Origin: Stenotrophomonas maltophilia
Lineage (GTDB): Bacteria > Pseudomonadota > Gammaproteobacteria > Xanthomonadales > Xanthomonadaceae
Reading direction: 5' to 3'
DNA: 9,225 nucleotides
Assembly: GCA_002386405.1 (NCBI GenBank)
Contig: DGIP01000075.1
Location: forward strand, 1 to 9,225
Under the pieces are notes generated by a model, which worked only from the letters and a program-made list of their open reading frames with translations, had not been told where the DNA came from and did no database searches. A program made the position numbers and the translations under genes. This document shows positions 1 to 4,809 of the stretch, piece by piece; positions within the stretch are counted from its first letter, which is position 1, and each line of letters begins with the position of its first letter.

Positions 1-1
1 G

Positions 2-328
2 ATCTCGCCGGTGGACCCCGCGCTGCAGCCGCCGCAGGCGGCCAAGGGCCAGCTCACCCTGCGCTGGCAGGCCGGCGAGCCCGGCCAGCGCTACCGCGTG
101 CAGCTGGACACGCGCGGCGATTTCGCCCAACCGCTGCTCGACCAGCAGCTGGACCAGCCCGAGGTCACCCTCAAGCGGCCGTGGCACGGCACGCTGCACG
201 TGCGCGTGCAGACCATCGATGACGACGGCTACGCCGGCCCGTTCTCGCCCGCGCAGCAGGTCACGCTGCCCTGCCGCACCTGCTATGGCGCCGGGGCCGG
301 CGCCCTGCTGCTGCTCCTGCTGCTGTGA
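2..328 (+). CDS. C-terminal part of a secreted FecR/LysM-type protein (5' end outside window)
   Basis: The reading frame is open from the left edge to the TGA at 326-328, so only the last 108 codons are visible. The GTG at 11 is not needed as a start. The segment looks like a beta-sandwich (fibronectin III-like) repeat: an L-R-W-Q strand near the beginning, then V-R-V-Q-T-I-D-D-D-G-Y-A-G-P-F. This resembles the C-terminal repeats of bacterial FecR-domain proteins that also carry a LysM domain, which often sit beside CHASE2 cyclase genes. The FecR and LysM domains would lie upstream and cannot be seen. The protein ends oddly, with a C-R-T-C pair, a short Gly/Ala stretch and seven leucines up to the stop. 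Its stop overlaps the GTG start of the next gene (GTGA), which implies translational coupling. The family call is inferred from the repeat and the neighbour; another secreted protein with fibronectin-like repeats is possible. Confidence 0.6.
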   Translation: MSPVDPALQPPQAAKGQLTLRWQAGEPGQRYRVQLDTRGDFAQPLLDQQLDQPEVTLKRPWHGTLHVRVQTIDDDGYAGPFSPAQQVTLPCRTCYGAGAGALLLLLLL

Positions 329-1962
329 GGCCGCTCACGCTCTCCTGGCCCCGGCGCATCGTGCTCGCGGTGCTGGTGGGCGTGCTGGCGGCGGCAGCCA
401 GCCACGGCCAGTGGTTCTGGAAGCAGGATGAAGCGATCTACGACACCTACGTGGGGTCGTGGGACTACACACCCGATCCACGCCTGCTGGTGGTGGCCAT
501 CGATGACAGCAGCCTGCAGCAGCTCGGCCAATGGCCGTGGCCGCGCTCGACCCATGCGCGCCTGCTCGACCGCCTGACCGCCGCCGGCAGCCAGCGCGTG
601 GTGCTGGACCTGCTGCTGTCCGAACCGGACCGCCAGGACAGCGCGCAGGATGCCGAACTGGCTGCTGCGATCCGTCGCAACGGCCACGTGGTGCTGCCGG
701 TGCTGGCCGCACCGTCGAGCGGGCCGCGCATGGCCGAGGAACTGCTGCCGATTCCGTTGATCGCCGCCAACGCCTCGATGCTGGGCCACACCGATGTGGA
801 AGTGGAGGCCGATGGCGTTACCCGCGGCCTGTACCTCACCGCGGGCATCGGCTCACCGCACTGGCCTGCGCTGGGCCTGGCCCTGGCCAACCTGCGCGGG
901 CCACTTCCGGGGTTGATCGATCGTCCACGGCACGACGCGCCCTACCAATGGCACCGCAACCACTACGTGCGCGTGCGCTTCGCCGGCCCACCCGAGCGTT
1001 TCCCGCAGGTGTCGTACGCGGATGTGTTGAATGGCGATGTCGCGCCGGAAGTGCTGCACGACCGCCTGATCCTGGTCGGCATGACCGCCAGCGGCATCGC
1101 CCCGCGCCTGCTCACCCCGACCACACGCGAGCGCTGGATGAGCGGCACCGAGTACCAGGCCAACGTGGCCTCGATGCTGCTGACCGGCAACGTGATCAAC
1201 GTGCTGGCACCGCCGTGGCAGGCGGCATTGAGCGGGCTGCTGGTGGCGCTGTGCGCACTGGGGCTGACCCTGCCGCGCGCGGTGGCCAGCGCCCTGCTTG
1301 CGCTGCCGCTGGCGTTGCTGTCCAGCTTCGTGCTGTTGCGCGCGGGCCAACTCTGGTTCGCGCCTGCTGCCGCGCTGACCTGCATGCTGACGGTGATCTG
1401 TGCGTGGGTGCTCTGGCGGATCACCGCGTGGCGCCGGCAGGCCAACAGCGATGGCTTGACCGGGCTGGGCAACCGCGTGCGTTTCGAACAGACGCTGCAG
1501 CAGGAACATGAGGCCGGCCGCCGCAGTGGTCGCCCACTGACCCTGGTGCTGATCGACGTGGACCACTTCAAGCAGCACAACGACCTGCACGGCCACCCTG
1601 CCGGCGACGCCGTGCTGCGCCGTATCGCCAACGAGATCCGCGCGCATGCGCGCCGCCCGCGCGACATGGCCGCGCGGTTTGGCGGCGATGAATTCGCCCT
1701 GGTGTTGCCCGATACAACGTCCGACGGCGCCGTCCAGGTCGTCGAAGACCTGATCGCCGCCGTGCGCGGCATGCACCGGGCCATCGGCCCGCAGCAGCAC
1801 GCGCAGATCACCTTGAGCGTGGGCCTGTACACCCACATTCCCGACGCCACCACCGAACCGCGCCACTACTTCGAAGGCGCCGACGCCGCGCTGTACCGCG
1901 CCAAGGCCGCAGGCCGCGACGGCTACGCCACCGGCGACGAGGAAACGGACAACACCGCGTAG
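325..1962 (+). CDS. CHASE2 domain diguanylate cyclase (GGDEF), membrane sensor
   Basis: This 545-aa protein probably makes cyclic di-GMP from two GTP in response to an extracytoplasmic signal. A first membrane segment lies at about residues 10-28. A CHASE2 sensor domain follows to about 290, with the typical early strand L-L-V-V-A-I-D-D-S-S and G-Q-W-P-W-P-R. Three closely spaced membrane helices (about 297-363) lead to a GGDEF domain from about 370. Its hallmarks are D-G-L-T-G-L-G-N-R at 376-384, the metal-binding I-D-V-D-H-F-K around 411, and an intact G-G-D-E-F at 453-457. R-P-R-D at 444-447 sits at the spacing of the product-inhibition I-site (RxxD), so allosteric feedback by c-di-GMP is likely. 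No EAL or HD-GYP domain is present. The GTG start at 325 is chosen because it gives a complete first helix and overlaps the upstream stop as GTGA. The TAG stop lies inside the GTAG end of a SMAG repeat. The signal is unknown. Confidence 0.92.
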   Translation: MRPLTLSWPRRIVLAVLVGVLAAAASHGQWFWKQDEAIYDTYVGSWDYTPDPRLLVVAIDDSSLQQLGQWPWPRSTHARLLDRLTAAGSQRVVLDLLLSEPDRQDSAQDAELAAAIRRNGHVVLPVLAAPSSGPRMAEELLPIPLIAANASMLGHTDVEVEADGVTRGLYLTAGIGSPHWPALGLALANLRGPLPGLIDRPRHDAPYQWHRNHYVRVRFAGPPERFPQVSYADVLNGDVAPEVLHDRLILVGMTASGIAPRLLTPTTRERWMSGTEYQANVASMLLTGNVINVLAPPWQAALSGLLVALCALGLTLPRAVASALLALPLALLSSFVLLRAGQLWFAPAAALTCMLTVICAWVLWRITAWRRQANSDGLTGLGNRVRFEQTLQQEHEAGRRSGRPLTLVLIDVDHFKQHNDLHGHPAGDAVLRRIANEIRAHARRPRDMAARFGGDEFALVLPDTTSDGAVQVVEDLIAAVRGMHRAIGPQQHAQITLSVGLYTHIPDATTEPRHYFEGADAALYRAKAAGRDGYATGDEETDNTA

Positions 1963-2026
1963 AGCCACGCCCTGCGTGGCTGCTCTACGTTCCGGCACCG
2001 CGAAGCCACGCAGGGCGTGGCTCTAC
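1959..2026. repeat. SMAG-type (GTAG) REP inverted dimer
   Basis: Two imperfect palindromes lie in opposite orientation. The left unit (1959-1988) starts with GTAG and ends with CTAC. Its arms GTAGAG/CTCTAC and CCACGC/GCGTGG form a hairpin with a 3-base bulge. The right unit (about 2005-2026) is its reverse complement over most of its length and ends in CTAC. The spacer (1989-2002) reads GTTCCGGCACCGCG and recurs in the second dimer of this window. This fits the SMAG elements of Stenotrophomonas maltophilia, a REP family with terminal GTAG. The left GTAG contains the TAG stop of the diguanylate cyclase gene. The transcript structure may protect 3' ends or weaken readthrough into the downstream gene; that role is inferred. 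Confidence 0.88.
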
Positions 2027-2040
2027 CGCGCTGCGGATTG

Positions 2041-2077
2041 CGCACCATACGGGTGCGGATGGTAAGCTTTCCGCACC
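2041..2077 (+). promoter_or_regulatory. Possible three-segment alternative hairpin in the leader of the DUF4442 gene
   Basis: Three short segments can pair in two exclusive ways. CGCACC (2041-2046) can pair with GGTGCG (2052-2057). GGTGCGGA (2052-2059) can instead pair perfectly over 8 bases with TCCGCACC (2070-2077). Such 1-2 or 2-3 pairing is the layout of attenuators, and the region lies 24-60 bases before the ATG at 2101. No T-run follows either hairpin, so it is not an evident intrinsic terminator. It could also be a protein-binding palindrome or chance in GC-rich DNA. Confidence 0.25.
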
Positions 2078-2100
2078 TCCCCTGCCCCTTTGCCCACGCT

Positions 2101-2556
2101 ATGAAGGCCAGCCTGTTTCGCCATGGACTCAATCTGTGGCCGCCGTTTCTGTTTGCCGGCATCCATGTCGCCGAAGTCACGCCCGACTACCAGTTTGTCC
2201 GGGTGGAGCTGCGGATGCGGCCGTGGAACAAGAACTACGTGGGCACGCACTTTGGGGGCAGCCTGTTCGCGATGACCGATCCGTTCTGGATGCTGACCGT
2301 CATGCAGAACCTGGGGCGCGATTACTACGTGTGGGATCGGGCTGGGGAGATTGAGTTCCTCAAGCCGGGCCGTGGGACCGTCACGGCCGAGTTCCGCTTG
2401 GATGAGGCGCTGCTGGACCAACTGCGCAAGGCTACCGCTGGCGGCGAGAAGTACCTGCACTGGTTCAGCAATGACATTGTCGATGCGCAGGGGGAAGTCG
2501 TGGCGCGGGTGCGCAAGCAGGTGTACATCCGGTTGAAGCCGCAGGCGCGGGGCTGA
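2101..2556 (+). CDS. DUF4442 domain protein (hotdog-fold, thioesterase-like)
   Basis: The 151-aa product matches what I know of the DUF4442 family, small hotdog-fold proteins related to acyl-CoA thioesterases. Recognisable blocks are N-K-N-Y-V-G-T-H-F-G-G-S-L-F-A-M-T-D-P-F around residues 43-62, W-D-R-A-G-E-I-E-F-L-K-P-G-R-G-T-V shortly after, and a last strand R-V-R-K-Q-V-Y-I-R-L. The H-F-G-G segment opens the central hotdog helix. The substrate is unknown and thioesterase activity is inferred. There is no signal peptide or membrane helix, so it is probably cytoplasmic. The frame is open upstream to an ATG at 2017, but that start lies inside the SMAG repeat and would add 28 unlikely residues, so ATG 2101 is chosen; no strong ribosome-binding site precedes it. 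The gene stands alone between two SMAG dimers and converges with the next gene. Confidence 0.82.
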   Translation: MKASLFRHGLNLWPPFLFAGIHVAEVTPDYQFVRVELRMRPWNKNYVGTHFGGSLFAMTDPFWMLTVMQNLGRDYYVWDRAGEIEFLKPGRGTVTAEFRLDEALLDQLRKATAGGEKYLHWFSNDIVDAQGEVVARVRKQVYIRLKPQARG

Positions 2557-2571
2557 CGCGCCGCGAACCGC

Positions 2572-2640
2572 GTAGCGACACGCCGTGCGTGTCCTTCGGG
2601 ATGTTCGGCACCGCGTGGGACACGCATGGCGTGTCGCTAC
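2572..2640. repeat. SMAG-type (GTAG) REP inverted dimer between convergent genes
   Basis: The left unit (2572-2594) begins GTAGCGACACGCC, and the right unit (2617-2640) is its reverse complement with one internal mismatch and one end mismatch, closing in CTAC. Each unit can form its own hairpin (ACACGC with GCGTGT), and the whole element can fold as one long stem. The spacer contains GTTCGGCACCGCG (2603-2615), one base shorter than the spacer of the first dimer. It lies exactly between two convergent genes, so it may serve as a bidirectional transcript end. CTA at 2637-2639 is the TAG stop of the minus-strand gene. Confidence 0.9.
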
Positions 2641-3914
2641 GGTAGCGGGGCGCTGATTGTGGGTGGTACACCCTCCCGTTGCGGGCCGAAGCGTGGCACC
2701 TGCACGTGCTTCCCGTCTTCGCTCAGGCGCAGCGGTCGTTGCGCGCTGCCCAGTTCCTTCGGCAGCCGTGCCAGTACCTGCATGGCGCCACCCTCCTCGT
2801 GCGGCTGCCCGTGCAGCCACAGCATCGCGCCGGCCATGCGCAGCTGCGCGCCCACGTCCTGCATGCGGCGTGGATAATCGTCGTAGGCGGGGCCGGCGAT
2901 ATCAATCAGCACGCAGCCCACCGCATTGGCGACACAGTGCGGGGTCCAGACCGGCAACGGCGGCGCCAGCTGCACCCGCCGGTCTTCCTGGATCTGCAGC
3001 TGCACCCCATCCGCACAGCTGCGCGACAGCAGCCACGCGCTACGGGCCAGCGTCTTGCGCTTGTCCAGGAGCAGTTGGTCCTGCCGCGGCACCTGCGCCA
3101 TGGCGGCGCGCTGGAACCCGAATTCACCGCGCATGGCCTGGCAAAGATCCAGCTCCCGCACCTGCGGCGGCGCGAACGCACGCGTACACGCTGCGGGCAC
3201 CGCAACATCCGCCGGCAGCTCGGCCAGGATCTCGGTGAACAGCCCGGCGCTGCGCTCGGCCCATGCCCCACCGATCATCGCCACGGCCAGGTTGTCGCCC
3301 TCTCCCATGAGCATCCGCGCGCTCGATACGTCCTGGCACACGCCTTCCAACGCAACCGTGCTGTCGCCTCGTATATGGGCCAGAGCATGTGCCGAGGTGC
3401 GATCGAACAGGACCACCATCGCCGGCATCGGCATGTTGGGCTCCGCGTCGAACGCACTCTGGTAGTAGCGGTAGCGCGAAAGATCCGCGATGCGCGCGTG
3501 CAGCGGCTCGTGACCTTGGTGAGCTGCCGCCACTTCGTCGGCATGCGCCCGCACCTGTGCCAGGCAGGGCTCGCCGCGCCGGCACCAGCGGGTTTCCGGG
3601 GTGACGCGCTCGAACCGGCCATCGGCGTGGCTGGTACCAGAACCGGGCAGCTCCGGGTGCTCGCGGAAACGCTGTACATCGGCAGCGACCAGCGCCTCCC
3701 GCTGGGAAGCATCAATGCCGTCATACGGCATCAACCATATCGCGCCAAATGCATTGGCCTGCGCCGGGCGGGACGGCGGCGGGGCTTCCATCGCCTCCAG
3801 CGCCTGCCGCTCGGCTGCCGGAATCGGCAACGCCCACGAAATGCCCAACGTCGCCAGCGCCAGCAGCGTCAGGCCCACCAGCGCGATGCCCATCCATTTC
3901 AGTACGCTCAACAC
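2637..3914 (-). CDS. Unrecognised membrane-anchored extracytoplasmic protein
   Basis: I do not recognise a family in this 425-aa protein. It has one membrane helix at residues 7-29, after a single Lys in a short N-terminus, with no obvious signal-peptidase site. It is therefore probably anchored with a large periplasmic domain. Eight cysteines follow the helix (111, 117, 193, 243, 258, 300, 327, 334), an even number compatible with disulfides. No catalytic motif stands out. The start is GTG at 3914, preceded by a GGGGGA sequence about 5 bases away; the ATG at 3919 is out of frame and stops after three codons. Coding character is supported by the long open frame, the sensible N-terminal helix, and intergenic repeats at the expected border. 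It is divergent from the DUF502 gene across 75 bases and ends in a SMAG repeat. It may be a lineage-specific Xanthomonadaceae protein. Confidence 0.75.
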   Translation of the reverse strand: MLSVLKWMGIALVGLTLLALATLGISWALPIPAAERQALEAMEAPPPSRPAQANAFGAIWLMPYDGIDASQREALVAADVQRFREHPELPGSGTSHADGRFERVTPETRWCRRGEPCLAQVRAHADEVAAAHQGHEPLHARIADLSRYRYYQSAFDAEPNMPMPAMVVLFDRTSAHALAHIRGDSTVALEGVCQDVSSARMLMGEGDNLAVAMIGGAWAERSAGLFTEILAELPADVAVPAACTRAFAPPQVRELDLCQAMRGEFGFQRAAMAQVPRQDQLLLDKRKTLARSAWLLSRSCADGVQLQIQEDRRVQLAPPLPVWTPHCVANAVGCVLIDIAGPAYDDYPRRMQDVGAQLRMAGAMLWLHGQPHEEGGAMQVLARLPKELGSAQRPLRLSEDGKHVQVPRFGPQREGVPPTISAPLP

Positions 3915-3977
3915 AGCATTCCCCCGGCAGGCCGCATCCTGCGGCGCCGGGCAGCGTAAACCGGGCCACCGCCCCGC

Positions 3978-3983
3978 TACAAT
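3978..3983 (+). promoter_or_regulatory. -10 element TACAAT for a likely leaderless transcript
   Basis: TACAAT lies only 6 bases before the ATG at 3990. Transcription usually starts about 7 bases after the hexamer, which would place the first base at or next to the A of the ATG, giving a leaderless mRNA. No Shine-Dalgarno sequence precedes the ATG, which agrees. At 17-base spacing the -35 position (3955-3960) reads CGTAAA, a poor match, so the promoter would be weak or assisted. Confidence 0.4.
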
Positions 3984-3989
3984 GCGCCG

Positions 3990-4667
3990 ATGTCACCTGA
4001 AGCCCCCCACCTCGTTCCGCGCCCCTCCCTGCAGCGCCTGTTCCTGACCGGCCTGCTTACCCTGCTGCCGATCTGGTTGACCTGGGTGGTGATCAAATTC
4101 GTGTTCGTACTGCTGTCGGGCATCAGCAGCCCGGTGGTGGTGCCGTTGTCGGCGCAGATCGCCGCCTCGTTCCCGCACTACCTGGGCTGGGTCCGGGTGG
4201 AATGGATGCAGAACGTGTTCGGCCTGCTGGCCACACTGCTGGTGATCCTCAGCGTGGGCGTGCTCAGCCGCCGCGTGATCGGCCAGCGCCTGCTGCGCTG
4301 GTTCGGCGCGGTGATCAAGCGCATTCCGCTGGCCAGCATCATCTATGAAAGCGCCAAGAAGCTGCTGGACATGCTGCAGACCGAGCCGGGCACCACCCAG
4401 CGCGTGGTGCTCATCGACTTCCCGCATCGGGACATGAAGGCCGTGGGCCTGGTGACCCGGGTGATCCGTGAACAGGGCACCGGGCGCGAGCTGGCGGCGG
4501 TGTATGTGCCGACCACGCCGAACCCGACCTCCGGGTACCTGGAAATCGTGCCGGTGGAGCTGTTGACCCCGACCGACTGGACGGTGGACCAGGCCATGAG
4601 CTTCATCATCTCCGGTGGCGCCGTGGCGCCTGAGACCGTGCCGTTTACGCGGGCCGGGGAGCGCTGA
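3990..4667 (+). CDS. DUF502 family inner-membrane protein
   Basis: The 225-aa protein has two membrane helices (about 17-44 and 76-92) separated by a short loop, then a soluble domain of about 130 residues. The features fit DUF502: a first helix with P-I-W-L-T-W, the segment R-I-P-L-A-S-I-I-Y-E at 111-120, and the signature T-T-P-N-P-T-S-G-Y-L-E-I-V-P at 175-188. The length is usual for the family. The molecular function is not established; plant relatives are called COV proteins, and nothing here adds to that. The ATG at 3990 is the only start that keeps the whole first helix with a short N-terminus. The ATG at 3982 is out of frame. The gene appears to be transcribed alone, divergently from the unrecognised membrane-anchored gene, from a TACAAT element just upstream. 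A SMAG remnant follows it. Confidence 0.9.
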   Translation: MSPEAPHLVPRPSLQRLFLTGLLTLLPIWLTWVVIKFVFVLLSGISSPVVVPLSAQIAASFPHYLGWVRVEWMQNVFGLLATLLVILSVGVLSRRVIGQRLLRWFGAVIKRIPLASIIYESAKKLLDMLQTEPGTTQRVVLIDFPHRDMKAVGLVTRVIREQGTGRELAAVYVPTTPNPTSGYLEIVPVELLTPTDWTVDQAMSFIISGGAVAPETVPFTRAGER

Positions 4668-4693
4668 ATAGGGATTCCCCGGCTTCGGTATGG

Positions 4694-4724
4694 GTTCCGT
4701 GGGACACGCGTGGCGTGTCTCTAC
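4694..4724 (-). repeat. Single, partly decayed SMAG-type (GTAG) element
   Basis: Read on the minus strand it starts GTAGAGACACGCC (4724 downward) and contains the hairpin ACACGC/GCGTGT. It matches the right unit of the 2572-2640 dimer, including GTGGGACACGC. The left unit is missing and the spacer is reduced: GTTCC at 4694-4698 joins GTGGGACACGC directly, as if GGCACCGC had been deleted. It sits in the 142-base gap between the DUF502 and DUF885 genes. The rest of that gap holds no gene that I can see. Confidence 0.8.
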
Positions 4725-4809
4725 GCTGTATGGACCGGGCGGTGAGGTGGTCGTGTCCGGCTGAATCAGGCAAGCTCCCGGGTCTGTATAGGATTTACGG
4801 AAGCATTCG

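Noticed and set aside
853..1998. Minus-strand open frame of 381 codons opposite the cyclase gene
   Set aside because: No motif or normal composition. The plus strand carries an intact CHASE2-GGDEF protein.
2017..2100. Upstream ATG extension of the DUF4442 gene
   Set aside because: The start lies in the SMAG repeat and the added 28 residues look like translated intergenic DNA. ATG 2101 fits the family length.
2679..3959. Plus-strand open frame of 426 codons opposite the membrane-anchored gene
   Set aside because: Its translation is rich in Arg, His and Gln with no hydrophobic core or motif. The minus strand gives a sensible N-terminal helix and normal composition.
1959..4724. GTAG palindromes as a CRISPR array or as insertion-sequence ends
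   Set aside because: They are imperfect palindromes at irregular kilobase spacing between genes, with no spacers of constant length and no transposase between them; they fit REP-type SMAG elements.
4787..4792. TATAGG as a -10 element for the DUF885 gene
   Set aside because: It is well placed (18 bases before the ATG), but no -35 match lies at 16-18 bases and the hexamer is imperfect, so I do not list it as a promoter.
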